From assembly GCF_035918235.1 (NCBI RefSeq), contig NZ_CP109485.1:3410001-3474000 (forward strand): 64,000 nucleotides of DNA. The letters run 5' to 3'. Made by a program: the position numbers and the translations under genes. The notes beneath the pieces were generated by a model. It was given only the letters and a program-made list of their open reading frames with translations, searched no databases and was not told the origin of the DNA. Every line of letters starts with the position of its first letter. The stretch's first letter is position 1. This stretch comes from Streptomyces sp. NBC_01445 (GTDB lineage: Bacteria; Actinomycetota; Actinomycetes; Streptomycetales; Streptomycetaceae). Positions 1 through 8,138 of this stretch are shown piece after piece.

Positions 1-54
1 GAGACCTTAGGTACGTACCAGCCCTCCGTCAAGAGGTGAAGAAAGAGCCGCAGT

Positions 55-600
55 TCAGCTGCCGGCCAGGTCGTCGCGATCCGGCCATACGCCCACGTGG
101 CCCGCCTCACCCGTGAGCCGAACCCGACCGCGGAGCCCGTACCGCTCCACGTAGTCGCGCGGCAGCCGGAGCCGGCCCGCCCGGTCCAGAACCGTGAACT
201 CCTCGCCCTCTCCCCCGCGTTCGCGCAGCGTCTCCGTCGACGTGCGGCCGTCGCGGATGCGGACCGTGCGGCGCACCTGGCCGGACACGAGCGGGTCGTG
301 GGTGACGACGAGAACGGTCGCCCCCAGCTCCTCGTCGGCACGGCGCAGGGCCGTGAACACGTCCTCCCCGCTCGCCGTGTAGAGCTCTCCGGTCGGCTCG
401 TCGGCCGGCAGGACACGCGGCGCGTTCGCCGTGGCCACCGCGACCGCGACGCGCTGCTGCTCTCGGTGAGGGCAGCGAGCACCATGGCCGTGAGCCCGGC
501 GGCACACAGAACCAGCCGATGGTGCCCGCTCCCCCGCGCCACGGCAGGCACCCGCCGTACGTCCACGAACCGGTCTCCCCCCGTGTGCGCGGCACATCAG
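55..600 (-). pseudogene. Remnant of an ABC transporter (permease tail joined to ATPase C-terminal half)
   Basis: Read leftwards, about 465-58 encodes the second half of a MacB/LolD-type ATPase: a QQRVAVA signature tail, Walker B (LPADEPTGEL), the H-loop (VVTHDP), then the small AbrB-like tail found on many Streptomyces ABC ATPases (DRAGRLRLPRDYVE). Walker A and the first half of the domain are absent. Immediately upstream (about 595-485) a different frame encodes a short arm and one hydrophobic helix (LCAAGLTAMVLAALTE), like the end of an FtsX-type permease. The join looks like a deletion scar that fused two neighbouring genes out of frame. No start codon or ribosome binding site gives a complete product. 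The ATPase assignment is firm; the permease origin is inference. Confidence 0.7.
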
Positions 601-661
601 GGGGTTGCGCGAAGACCTCGCAATGGTCTGGACAACCTTCAACTGCCCAGCCGCGCAACGC

Positions 662-700
662 CGATGGGCCGCACACTCCCATGGAGTGCGCGGCCCATCG
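662..700 (-). terminator. Terminator of the thioesterase-dut-DUF3710 operon
   Basis: A 16-base stem with one mismatch (arms starting CGATGGGCCG) around a short loop, 20 bases past the DUF3710 stop. GC-rich stem without a strong T run, as is usual in Streptomyces. Confidence 0.65.
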
Positions 701-719
701 ATGGCCGTACAGGTGCGGC

Positions 720-1487
720 TCAGCGCACCTCGGTGATCTCGGGGCCGCGCGCCAGCTGCCCCATGCCGCCCGCGAACCGGGAGCCTTCCTGCGGCTCCTG
801 CTGCACGCCCTCGGCGACCATCTGCGCGTCGTCCGGCAGCTTCAGGACGATCGGGTCGCGCGGGGCCATCGGGCCCTCACCACGGACCACGACGGTGTCC
901 CGGAAGATCTGCTCGAGGAGCCCGGCGGCCTGCGGCTGCACCGCGCCCTGCCCGGAGATCACTCCGCGCAGGAACCAGCGGGGACCGTCGACGCCGATGA
1001 ACCGGACGACCTGGAAGCCGCCCGTGCCGTCCGGCAGCTGCACCGGCACCTGGGCCCGCAGCTCCCAGCCGAGCGGACCCTCGACCTCGTCGATCACGCC
1101 ACCCTGCTGAGTGATGCCCGAGGCGATCTCCTCACGGACCTCGCCCCAGATGCCCTCCTTCTTGGGGGCGGCGAAGCCCTGGAGCTGCACGGCGCTGTCC
1201 TGGAGGACGACGGTGGCCGCGACGATCGCATCGCCCGCGACCTCGACCCGCAGCTCCATGCCCTCGACTCCGGGTACGAAGAGTCCGCCCAGGTCCACGC
1301 GGCCCTCGCCGGGCTCACGGACCTCGGAGGCGTCCCAGGGGCCGTCGGGACGCGGCTCGGGCTCGAGCCGCACGCGCTGCGGCTCGCCCTCGTCCGCGTC
1401 GCTGTCGCCGGCTACGCCGTCGACGACCTGCTCGGCCTCGCCCGCCGCGTCATCGGCGGCGCCGTTCTTCTTGCGACGTCCGAACAC
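720..1487 (-). CDS. DUF3710 domain protein
   Basis: A 255-residue protein of unknown function conserved in actinobacteria next to dut. It opens with a basic patch (VFGRRKKN) and an acidic, disordered stretch of about 45 residues. A compact domain follows (about 60-255) containing the family-typical blocks LRVEVAGDAIVAATVVLQ, GVDGPRWFLRGVISG and the tail GEGPMAPRDPIVLKLPDDA. The GTG start is chosen because a strong ribosome binding site (GGAAGGA) lies 7 bases upstream; a longer open frame exists but runs through dut. The start is 2 bases past the end of dut, so the two are probably co-transcribed. Function unknown. No membrane segment or signal peptide is seen. Confidence 0.85.
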   Translation of the reverse strand: MFGRRKKNGAADDAAGEAEQVVDGVAGDSDADEGEPQRVRLEPEPRPDGPWDASEVREPGEGRVDLGGLFVPGVEGMELRVEVAGDAIVAATVVLQDSAVQLQGFAAPKKEGIWGEVREEIASGITQQGGVIDEVEGPLGWELRAQVPVQLPDGTGGFQVVRFIGVDGPRWFLRGVISGQGAVQPQAAGLLEQIFRDTVVVRGEGPMAPRDPIVLKLPDDAQMVAEGVQQEPQEGSRFAGGMGQLARGPEITEVR

Positions 1488-1488
1488 G

Positions 1489-2016
1489 TCACTGTCCTTC
1501 CCGGTCGGATACGACCGATGCGTATCGATTCCCACCCTGATGCCCACCCGGGCCCGGCCCCACGGCGGCATGACCACCGGTGGACCCGAAGCCCCCCTCG
1601 GCCCGCGCCGAGTCGGGAAGCTCCGCCACCTCCTGGAAGCGCACCTTCTCGACCTGCTGGACGACCAGTTGGGCAATCCGGTCGAAGCGCTCGAACCGCA
1701 CGCTGTCGCGCGGGTCGAGATTCACCACGATCACCTTGATCTCTCCACGGTACCCGGCATCCACCGTCCCTGGGGCATTCACCAGGGCGACACCGCAGCG
1801 AGCGGCGAGGCCGGATCTCGGGTGCACGAAGGCGGCGTACCCCTCGGGCAGCGCGATCGACACCCCCGTGGGGAGTACGGCCCGCTCGCCCGGCGCGAGC
1901 TCGCACGCCTCGGTGGTCCGCAGATCCGCGCCCGCGTCACCGGAGTGCTCGTACGACGGCAGCGGTACGTCGGGGTCGACGCGCCTGATCAGCACGTCGA
2001 GAGGGGCTCGGGTCAC
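1489..2016 (-). CDS. dut: dUTP diphosphatase (dUTPase)
   Basis: Hydrolyses dUTP to dUMP and pyrophosphate, keeping uracil out of DNA and supplying dUMP for thymidylate. At 175 residues it has the length of a trimeric dUTPase and carries all five motifs: HSGDAGADL (motif 1), PRSGLA (2), GTVDAGYRGEIKV with the catalytic Asp (3), RFDRIAQLVV (4) and the C-terminal glycine-rich lid GGFGSTGGH (5). The GTG start overlaps the stop of the upstream thioesterase (GTGA), pointing to translational coupling. The stop is one base from the DUF3710 start. About 25 residues follow motif 5, a somewhat long tail. Confidence 0.97.
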   Translation of the reverse strand: MTRAPLDVLIRRVDPDVPLPSYEHSGDAGADLRTTEACELAPGERAVLPTGVSIALPEGYAAFVHPRSGLAARCGVALVNAPGTVDAGYRGEIKVIVVNLDPRDSVRFERFDRIAQLVVQQVEKVRFQEVAELPDSARAEGGFGSTGGHAAVGPGPGGHQGGNRYASVVSDREGQ

Positions 2017-2597
2017 GGGTTCACCTCGAAGGCACGGGTACGCCGGACCTGGTCCGGGTCGCTCATGGCCGCCTGGATCTCCTCCGGGCGTCCGTTGTCG
2101 ATGAAGTGGTCGACCTTCACCTCGATGAAGAGGGCCTCGGCGCGGACCGCGACAGGCCCGTCGGGGCCGCCGATCCGGCCGGTGGCGGTCGAGTAGATCT
2201 TGCGGCCGGCGACGGCGGTGACCTCGGCGTCCAGGTACAGCACGGTGTCCACGGGCACGGGTCGCACGAAGTCCGTCTCGAGCCGGCCGGTCACCGCGAT
2301 GACACGCAGCAGCCAGTTCAGCGAGCCGAGCGTCTCGTCGAGGGCGGTGGCCAGGACGCCGCCGTGCGCGAGGCCGGGCGCGCCCTGGTGGGCGGGGCGC
2401 ACCGTGAACTCGGCGGTGACGCGGACGCCGTCCTGCGCGCGCGCCGCCAGGTGCAGCCCGTGCGGCTGTTCGTCGCCGCAGCCGAAACAGTGTCCGTAGT
2501 GCGCGCCGAGGAGGTCGCCGGGTGCGGGGGCATCGGGGTGCCGCACGGGCGCTATGGCGTCGGCGGGGGGCGTCAGAGCTGCAGAAGTACCACTCAC
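2013..2597 (-). CDS. PaaI-family hotdog-fold thioesterase
   Basis: Probable acyl-CoA thioesterase of 194 residues. A hotdog domain spans about 35-170, with the N-terminal motif CFGCG and the active-site helix AHGGVLATALDETLG, where the Gly-Gly pair and the Asp are the conserved catalytic features of the PaaI/DUF4442 group. The start is a GTG 58 bases from the divergent DUF3093 gene; the stop overlaps the dut start by four bases, making this the first gene of a three-gene operon. Substrate cannot be read from the sequence. The link with dut is by position only. Confidence 0.85.
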   Translation of the reverse strand: MSGTSAALTPPADAIAPVRHPDAPAPGDLLGAHYGHCFGCGDEQPHGLHLAARAQDGVRVTAEFTVRPAHQGAPGLAHGGVLATALDETLGSLNWLLRVIAVTGRLETDFVRPVPVDTVLYLDAEVTAVAGRKIYSTATGRIGGPDGPVAVRAEALFIEVKVDHFIDNGRPEEIQAAMSDPDQVRRTRAFEVNP

Positions 2598-2655
2598 AGG
2601 CGCAGACCTTACCCGCGCGTCCTGGGAGAAAGCGCACCGTGCCAAGCTTGGCTGC

Positions 2656-3102
2656 ATGGAGCTCTCCACCGCACCGTTCGAAGAACGCCTCACCGCCCCC
2701 CGCTCGTGGTGGCTCGTCTCACTCCTGCTCGGCGTCGCCTGCGCCCTGGTCCTGCTGCCGTTCGGCACGCTGCCGCTGCTCGGAGGGCTTGTCGGCGGGA
2801 CGGCCGCGGCGGCGGTGGTGACGAGTTCGTACGGCTCCGTGCGCATCCGTGTCGTGGCGGGCTCGCTGGTCGCCGGGGACGCGAAGATCCCGCTGTCGGC
2901 GCTGGGTGACGCGGAGATCCTGGACGCCGAGGGCGCGCGCGCCTGGCGCATGCACAAGGCCGACCCGCGTGCCTTCATGCTGCTGCGCAGCTATGTGCCG
3001 ACGGCCCTGCGCGTGGACGTCACCGACCCGCAGGACCCGACCCCGTACCTGTACCTGTCGACGCGGGACCCGAAGGGGCTGGCCAAGGCGCTCGGCAAGT
3101 AG
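2656..3102 (+). CDS. DUF3093 membrane protein
   Basis: A 148-residue protein with two N-terminal membrane helices (about 18-50: WWLVSLLLGVACALVLL and TLPLLGGLVGGTAAAAVV) followed by a soluble PH-like beta-rich part (SVRIRVVAGSLVAGDAKIPL onward). It ends with the family's typical YLSTRDPKGLAKAL. This matches DUF3093, a conserved actinobacterial family of unknown role usually found beside dut. The start is an ATG just before the first helix. It is convergent with the gene ending at 3109, with only six bases between stops. Confidence 0.85.
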   Translation: MELSTAPFEERLTAPRSWWLVSLLLGVACALVLLPFGTLPLLGGLVGGTAAAAVVTSSYGSVRIRVVAGSLVAGDAKIPLSALGDAEILDAEGARAWRMHKADPRAFMLLRSYVPTALRVDVTDPQDPTPYLYLSTRDPKGLAKALGK

Positions 3103-3108
3103 CGCCGG

Positions 3109-4074
3109 TCAGCTTCCGAGCTCCTTGGGCTCGGAAGCGTCACCCGGGATCAGCGGGTGCGGGTCGCTGGGGCGCTCCAGGGGCGGCAGCTCCGGCAGGG
3201 CGTCCCAGGGGACCTGGATCTTGCGCAGGTCCTTGCGGATCCGCCCCGCGAGCTTCTTGGTGTCGCGGCGGTTCATGACCGCCCCGACCGCGGCGCCGAC
3301 CATGAACGGCATCAGGTTCGGCAGGTTGCGCACCATGCGCTTCATGATCTGCTGGCGCAGCTCGCGCTTCATCCGGCCGCCGAGCGCCGCGTTGATCGTC
3401 GCGGGCTTCGTGACCTCGATGCCGCGTTCCTCGGTCCACGAGGCCAGATAGGCGGCGCTGCGGTCCTTGAGGGCGCCGGGCGGGCGCACGCCGTAGACCT
3501 CGTGCAGCTCGGCGACGAGCTTCATCTCGATGGCGGCGACGCCGGTGATCTCGGCCGCAAGCTCCGCGGGCATCGCGGGCGGTACGGGCATCATCGCGGC
3601 GGCGCCGATCCCCGCACCCACGGTGGAGGTGGCGTTGGCCGCGCCCGCGACGAGTTTGTCCGCGAGCTGTTCGGCGCTCAGGCCGGGGAACTGTCTGCGC
3701 AGGGTCGCCAGATCGCGCACCGGTACACGCGGCGCGTTCTCGATGATCCGGTCGGCGAGGTAGCCGAGTCCTGCTTTGGCGGCGGTGCCGCTCTTGCGGA
3801 CGCCGTCCCTGACGGCGGCCACACGGCGCCTGGCGACCTGTGCACGGTCGCCGATCGACGCTTGGTCACCCGCGGTGGGCACGGCGGGCAGGTCGCTGAA
3901 TCCCGCCGCCGCGAGGTCGCCCGTCACCTCTCGGTCGTCCGCGTCCTCGAGCGAGGCTGCTCCAGTGGGGGAAGAGCCTCGCTCGTCGTCACGCACGCCG
4001 TCGTCGGACGGGCCACCGTCCGCTTCCCGGTCCTTCCGGGAGCGGCGCTTCCAGGGCGGGGTCGAGCCAGTCAC
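3109..4074 (-). CDS. Conserved hypothetical protein
   Basis: A 321-residue protein that I do not recognise as a named family. The first 60 residues are charged and disordered. The middle (about 100-190) has amphipathic helices and a hydrophobic, glycine/alanine-rich stretch (AGAANATSTVGAGIGAAAMM, then PVPPAMPAELAAEITGVAA). Near 255-275 a second apolar patch (NLPNLMPFMVGAAVGAVMN) could insert in or lie on a membrane. The pattern recalls EcsC-like proteins, but this is not enough for a call. The start is a GTG 13 bases downstream of the DUF4193 stop, so it is probably the second gene of that operon. Confidence 0.75.
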   Translation of the reverse strand: MTGSTPPWKRRSRKDREADGGPSDDGVRDDERGSSPTGAASLEDADDREVTGDLAAAGFSDLPAVPTAGDQASIGDRAQVARRRVAAVRDGVRKSGTAAKAGLGYLADRIIENAPRVPVRDLATLRRQFPGLSAEQLADKLVAGAANATSTVGAGIGAAAMMPVPPAMPAELAAEITGVAAIEMKLVAELHEVYGVRPPGALKDRSAAYLASWTEERGIEVTKPATINAALGGRMKRELRQQIMKRMVRNLPNLMPFMVGAAVGAVMNRRDTKKLAGRIRKDLRKIQVPWDALPELPPLERPSDPHPLIPGDASEPKELGS

Positions 4075-4087
4075 GGCCGACCCTGCC

Positions 4088-4384
4088 TCAGTCGCAGTCG
4101 CGGCAGATCGGCTGGCCGTTCTTCTCCCTGGCCAGCTGGCTCCTGTGGTGCACCAGGAAGCAGCTCATGCAGGTGAACTCGTCCTGCTGCTTGGGCAGGA
4201 CCCGGACGGCCAGCTCCTCGTTCGAGAGGTCGGCGCCGGGGAGCTCCAGGCCTTCGGCGGCCTCGAACTCGTCGACGTCGACCGACGAGGTCGACTTGTC
4301 GTTCCGCCGAGCCTTGAGCTCCTCGATGCTGTCCTCGTTGACGTCATCGTCGGTCTTGCGTGGGGTGTCGTAATCCGTTGCCAT
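4088..4384 (-). CDS. DUF4193 small zinc-ribbon-like protein
   Basis: A 98-residue acidic protein. The C-terminus carries two CxxC pairs (FTCMSCFLVHH and ICRDCD) separated by about 19 residues, so a structural zinc site is likely. The N-terminal half is rich in Asp/Glu. This matches the actinobacterial DUF4193 family, whose function is unknown; the acidic stretch followed by a zinc finger resembles small RNA-polymerase-associated proteins, but that is only analogy. ATG start. The gene that follows on the same strand is 13 bases downstream. Confidence 0.88.
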   Translation of the reverse strand: MATDYDTPRKTDDDVNEDSIEELKARRNDKSTSSVDVDEFEAAEGLELPGADLSNEELAVRVLPKQQDEFTCMSCFLVHHRSQLAREKNGQPICRDCD

Positions 4385-4845
4385 GTGTCGCTCTCCCCCT
4401 CTGGGTGTATGCGGTGTCTCCAGCGCACAACGCGCGGGAGGCCGGACTTTGTGCCCGACCTGAGGCGGAGATTTTGCCTCACATCAAGGTCTGTTACTCA
4501 ATCGACACCCAACCGGATCCCTCATGAGTGATCGGGTTGGATGGCGATCGGGACCGTACACGGTCCGAAGGTGGCACCTCACGGGCGCCACCCCGTGTAC
4601 TTCCCGTGATCCGGACCCCTGAAAACCCGGATTTTCCCGGCTTTCCGGGGGCTTTGACGATCACGGAGAGTAGATGGCCGGAAATTCGCCCTTGTGATCG
4701 ATCACACACGGCCTCTCCGGGATCAGGTCCCGAAAATTCCGCTAAAAGCGAACTCGCCCGGCACGTCGGCGGAAGCATCTCAGATCGGTCGCCGACCCGC
4801 ATCTCGGAAGGCTCGAATCGGCGGGTGACACGCGTCTCGGAGGCC
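4385..4845. other. 461-base intergenic region between DUF4193 and cutS
   Basis: No credible gene. It holds the upstream region of DUF4193 on the right-to-left strand. Near cutS it contains decayed copies of the cutS 3' end (see the repeat at 4802-4867). Short G/C-run inverted repeats around 4620-4660 could form hairpins, but none has a clear terminator shape. Confidence 0.6.
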
Positions 4846-4867
4846 TCAGATCGGCAGGGTGACCCGC
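4802..4867. repeat. Imperfect 33-base tandem duplication of the cutS 3' end
   Basis: 4802-4834 and 4835-4867 share the framework TCTCGGA..CTC..ATCGGC.GGTGAC.CGC, with a few substitutions and one indel. The right copy covers the last codons and stop of cutS; the left copy is outside the gene. A third, poorer copy precedes them (about 4777-4800). Confidence 0.6.
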
Positions 4868-6090
4868 ATGACGAGCCCACCCCCTTCACGCGGCTCCGCG
4901 ATGATACGGCCCCCATGAGCGCGCGCCACCGAGCGGGCGATCGACAGACCGAGCCCCACTCCCTTGTCGCTCCCGGTGCGCTCGGTGCGCAGCCGCCGGA
5001 ACGGCTCGAAGAGGTTGTCGATCTCGTACGCGGGCACCACGGGCCCCGTGTTGGACACCACGAGGACCGCCTGGCCGTGCTGGGCCTCGGTGGTGACCTC
5101 GACCCAGCCGCCCTCCGGGACGTTGTACCGGACGGCGTTCTGGACGAGGTTCAGGGCGATGCGCTCCAGGAGCACGCCATTGCCCTGGACGACGGCCTCC
5201 TTGCGCTCGCCGCGGATCTCGACGCCCTTCGCGTCGGCCTCCGAGCGGGTCTGGTCGATGGCCTGCGAGGCGACCTCGGCGAGGTCGACCGGCTTGCGCT
5301 CCACGATCTGGTTGTCGCTGCGGGCGAGCAGGAGCAGGCCCTCGACGAGCTGCTCGCTGCGCTCGTTCGTCGCCAGGAGCGTCTTGCCGAGCTGCTGGAG
5401 CTCCACCGGCGCTCCGGGGTCGGAGAGGTGGACCTCGAGCAGTGTGCGGTTGATCGCGAGCGGCGTGCGCAGCTCGTGCGACGCGTTGCCGACGAACCGC
5501 TGCTGCGCGGTGAAGGCTCTCTCCAGGCGGTCGAGCATGTCGTCGAAGGTGTCGGACAGCTCTTTCAGCTCGTCGTCCGGGCCGTCCAGCTCGATGCGCC
5601 GCGACAGGTCCGTGCCGGCCACCCGGCGCGCGGTGCGCGTGATGCGGCCCAGCGGGGACAGGACGCGGCCCGCCATCGCGTACCCGAAGGCGAACGCGAT
5701 CACGGCGAGGCCGAGCAGGGCGAGGAGCGAGCGGCTGAGGAGATTGTCGAGCGCGTGCTGACGCATCTCGTTGACGCACTCGTTCAGCGCGGAGTTGAGC
5801 TGGCTGGTCGTGGGGTGGTCGGGGAGACCTGTGAAGTTGCGGCAGGTCCCGCTGCTCACCGTGCCGCCCGTGACCGTGAACGGCAGGTCACTGCCGACGT
5901 TCAGGGCCTGTGCGGCGAGCAGATAGATGATCGACAGCAGCAGGATGCCGGCGATCAGGAACATGCCGCCGTACAGCAGGGTGAGGCGTATGCGGATGGT
6001 GGGGCGCAGCCACGGGTAGGGCGGCTCGGCTTTTCTGGGGTCCCACGTGGGTTTCGGAGGCGCGGCCGGTGGCGCGGGTGAGGAGGCCAC
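4846..6090 (-). CDS. cutS: Sensor histidine kinase CutS
   Basis: Membrane sensor of the CutRS two-component pair, 414 residues. Order: cytoplasmic Pro-rich N-terminus; membrane helix (about 36-60); extracytoplasmic domain of about 60 residues containing its only two cysteines, C83 and C105; second helix (about 118-140); HAMP linker; H-box with the phospho-accepting His (GNASHELRTPLA); then N-box (NLVQNAVRY) and G-box (GVGLGLSIA) of the ATPase domain. CutRS is named from S. lividans, where it was first tied to copper; later reports, as I recall, link it to secretion stress, which fits a two-cysteine sensor loop. It lies six bases downstream of cutR on the same strand. Confidence 0.93.
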   Translation of the reverse strand: MASSPAPPAAPPKPTWDPRKAEPPYPWLRPTIRIRLTLLYGGMFLIAGILLLSIIYLLAAQALNVGSDLPFTVTGGTVSSGTCRNFTGLPDHPTTSQLNSALNECVNEMRQHALDNLLSRSLLALLGLAVIAFAFGYAMAGRVLSPLGRITRTARRVAGTDLSRRIELDGPDDELKELSDTFDDMLDRLERAFTAQQRFVGNASHELRTPLAINRTLLEVHLSDPGAPVELQQLGKTLLATNERSEQLVEGLLLLARSDNQIVERKPVDLAEVASQAIDQTRSEADAKGVEIRGERKEAVVQGNGVLLERIALNLVQNAVRYNVPEGGWVEVTTEAQHGQAVLVVSNTGPVVPAYEIDNLFEPFRRLRTERTGSDKGVGLGLSIARSVARAHGGRIIAEPREGGGLVMRVTLPI

Positions 6091-6096
6091 AGGGGA

Positions 6097-6750
6097 TCAG
6101 ATCCGGTATCCGGAGCCGGGCACGGTCACGATGACGGCCGGCTCTCCGAGCTTGCGGCGCAGGGTCATGACGGTGACCCGTACGACGTTCGTGAAGGGGT
6201 CCGTGTTCTCGTCCCAGGCCTTCTCCAGGAGCTGCTCGGCCGAGACGACGGCGCCCTCGCTGCGCAGCAGCACCTCGAGGACGGCGAACTCCTTGGGCGC
6301 GAGCTGGATCTCCTTGCCGTCGCGCAGGACCTCGCGCCGGTTCGGGTCGAGCTTGATGCCCGCGCGCTCGAGGACGGGCGGCAGCGGCACGCTCGTACGG
6401 CGTCCGAGCGCCCGCACTCGGGCCGTCAGCTCGCTGAACGCGAACGGCTTGGGCAGGTAGTCGTCGGCACCGATCTCGAGGCCCTCGACGCGGTCGCTGA
6501 CGTCGCCGGAGGCGGTCAGCATCAGGACGCGGGTCGGCATGCCGAGTTCGACGATCTTGCGGCAGACGTCGTCGCCGTGCACGAGCGGGAGGTCCCGGTC
6601 GAGGACGACCACGTCGTAGTCGTTCACGCCGATGCGCTCGAGGGCGGCCGCGCCGTCGTACACGACGTCGACGGCCATGGCCTCCCGGCGCAGTCCGGTG
6701 GCCACCGCATCGGCGAGCAGCTGCTCGTCCTCGACGACGAGTACGCGCAC
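6097..6750 (-). CDS. cutR: Response regulator CutR (OmpR family)
   Basis: A 217-residue DNA-binding response regulator. The receiver domain (1-115) has the acidic pocket (VEDE), the phospho-accepting Asp in VVVLDRDLPLVHG (D51), the conserved Thr (LMLTASG) and Lys (YLPKPFAF). The C-terminal winged helix (about 125-217) has the family's EFAVLEVLL and VTVMTLRRKLG elements and ends in GSGYRI. The GTG start is supported by AGGAAGGA 7 bases upstream; a long open frame upstream is not needed. First gene of the cutR-cutS operon; its promoter region carries two palindromes 21 bases apart. Confidence 0.95.
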   Translation of the reverse strand: MRVLVVEDEQLLADAVATGLRREAMAVDVVYDGAAALERIGVNDYDVVVLDRDLPLVHGDDVCRKIVELGMPTRVLMLTASGDVSDRVEGLEIGADDYLPKPFAFSELTARVRALGRRTSVPLPPVLERAGIKLDPNRREVLRDGKEIQLAPKEFAVLEVLLRSEGAVVSAEQLLEKAWDENTDPFTNVVRVTVMTLRRKLGEPAVIVTVPGSGYRI

Positions 6751-6770
6751 GTCGCTGTCCTTCCTGTGTG

Positions 6771-6805
6771 ACCTGCGGGCAGGTTTTGAGCACCTGTGAG
6801 CAGGT
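6771..6805. promoter_or_regulatory. Two 14-base palindromes upstream of cutR
   Basis: ACCTGC-GG-GCAGGT (6771-6784) and ACCTG-TGAG-CAGGT (6792-6805) have centres exactly 21 bases apart, two helical turns, 21 bases before the cutR start. Such paired sites suit an OmpR-type dimer, so autoregulation by CutR is plausible but inferred. The rest of the 322-base gap (6751-7072) shows no gene; it should hold the promoters of cutR and of the small gene at 7073. Confidence 0.45.
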
Positions 6806-7072
6806 CGGGGTCGTGGAGTGTGGCCTCCATCCTGCCCCTTTCGGCCATAAACCGGCTGTAAGGCGGTGGGGCGCACAGGGAATGCGGATTTTCTCGCCGG
6901 TCGAGGTTTCTGTGGAAGTGAGCGCGGGGAGGACGGATTTACACCCGCGATCACGCTTTGTATGTGGCGTGCCACGACCCGCTTTCCGCAGGGCGGTTTG
7001 AGTCGTGATCGCCCCTTCCGAGGGCACACCCCCGTGCCACCGACCCACGACCCAGGACGAGGGGGCGCAACC

Positions 7073-7246
7073 ATGGACGCATTCACCGCAGGACTTCTGC
7101 AGCGCATCAAGGCGACCGAGTCCGATCTGAGCCGGGCTCGCGAGACGGGCGACGAATTCCTCGTCGAGATCGAGCAGGACGAGCTGGACGACCTGCACCG
7201 GCTCGCCGCCGAACACGGCGTGGAGCTCGGCGTCTCGCGCGTCTGA
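7073..7246 (+). CDS. Small conserved hypothetical protein
   Basis: A 57-residue acidic protein, predicted all helical (AGLLQRIKATESDLSRAR ... EQDELDDLHRLAAEHG). No membrane segment, cysteine or known motif. A good ribosome binding site (GAGGGGG) precedes the ATG, codon use is typical of the organism, and a strong terminator follows 10 bases after the stop, so I consider it a real gene. Small proteins of this shape occur widely in Streptomyces. Function unknown. Confidence 0.75.
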   Translation: MDAFTAGLLQRIKATESDLSRARETGDEFLVEIEQDELDDLHRLAAEHGVELGVSRV

Positions 7247-7256
7247 CGCAGCACGG

Positions 7257-7301
7257 AAGGGCCCCGGCGCCTGGTCGATCCAGGCAGGCGCCGGGGCCCT
7301 T
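7257..7301. terminator. Strong terminator, probably bidirectional
   Basis: Perfect 17-base arms (AAGGGCCCCGGCGCCTG and its complement) around an 11-base loop. It lies between the stops of the small gene (7246) and the convergent suhB (7331), so it can serve both. Confidence 0.85.
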
Positions 7302-7330
7302 CTCTGTGCTCAGCAGGCTGGGGACGCCCT

Positions 7331-8128
7331 TCAGTCGTGCCAGGCCCCGAGCTCCTCAAGGCGGTTCTGGAGCTGCTCGAAGAGTCCGGGCGGCGCCGCG
7401 ATCGTCAGCTCGCCGGACGGCACTTCGCCCGGACGGCCACCGGTGAGCGCGCCCGCCTCCCGCGCGATGAGGTCGCCGGCCGCGAGGTCCCAGGGGTTCA
7501 AGCCGCGCTCGTAGTACGCGTCGAGGCGTCCGACGGCGACGTCGCAGAGGTCGATGGCGGCCGAACCGCCACGCCGGATGTCGCGCACGTGAGGCACCAA
7601 CTCCCGTACGACGTCGGCCTGGTGGGCCCGGCGGGCGGCGAGGTAGCCGAATCCCGTGCCGACCAGCGCCTGCTCGAAGGGGGGCGCCACGCGCGCGTGT
7701 GCCGGGCGGTCGTTCACGTACGCGCCCTGGCCGAGGACCGCGCGGTAGGTCTCTCCGCGCAGGGGCGCGGCGACGACCCCGACGAGGGTCTCGTCGCCCT
7801 GGCGCGCGGCGATGGAGACCGACCATTCGGGGCGCCCGTACAGGTAGTTGACCGTTCCGTCGATGGGGTCGATCACCCAGGTGATCCCGCTGCTGCCCTC
7901 GGTGCTCGCGCCCTCCTCGCCCAGGACGCCGTCGTCCGGCCGGCGCTCCGCGAGGAAGCCCGTGATCAGCTTCTCGGAGGCGATGTCCATCTCCGTGACG
8001 ACGTCCACGGCGCTGGTCTTGGTGGCGGCGACGCCGAGGTCGGCGGGGCGTCCGTCGCGTAGGAAGGTCCCGGCGCGGGCGGCGGCCTCCAGGGCGACCT
8101 CGAGGAGTTCGGCCTTCAGGTCTGTCAC
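7331..8128 (-). CDS. suhB: Inositol monophosphatase family protein
   Basis: Mg-dependent phosphatase that removes phosphate from myo-inositol 1-phosphate or related sugar phosphates; in actinobacteria inositol feeds phosphatidylinositol and mycothiol. At 265 residues it has the family length and motifs: GEEGAS, the metal-binding WVIDPIDGTVNYLYG, and the C-terminal NPWDLAAGDLIAREAGA. The GTG start gives the family-like N-terminus VTDLKAELLEVALEAA. It starts ten bases past the hemH stop and may be co-transcribed with it. The exact substrate is not proven; histidinol-phosphatase-like members share these motifs. Confidence 0.88.
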   Translation of the reverse strand: MTDLKAELLEVALEAAARAGTFLRDGRPADLGVAATKTSAVDVVTEMDIASEKLITGFLAERRPDDGVLGEEGASTEGSSGITWVIDPIDGTVNYLYGRPEWSVSIAARQGDETLVGVVAAPLRGETYRAVLGQGAYVNDRPAHARVAPPFEQALVGTGFGYLAARRAHQADVVRELVPHVRDIRRGGSAAIDLCDVAVGRLDAYYERGLNPWDLAAGDLIAREAGALTGGRPGEVPSGELTIAAPPGLFEQLQNRLEELGAWHD

Positions 8129-8138
8129 GTCGGGATCC

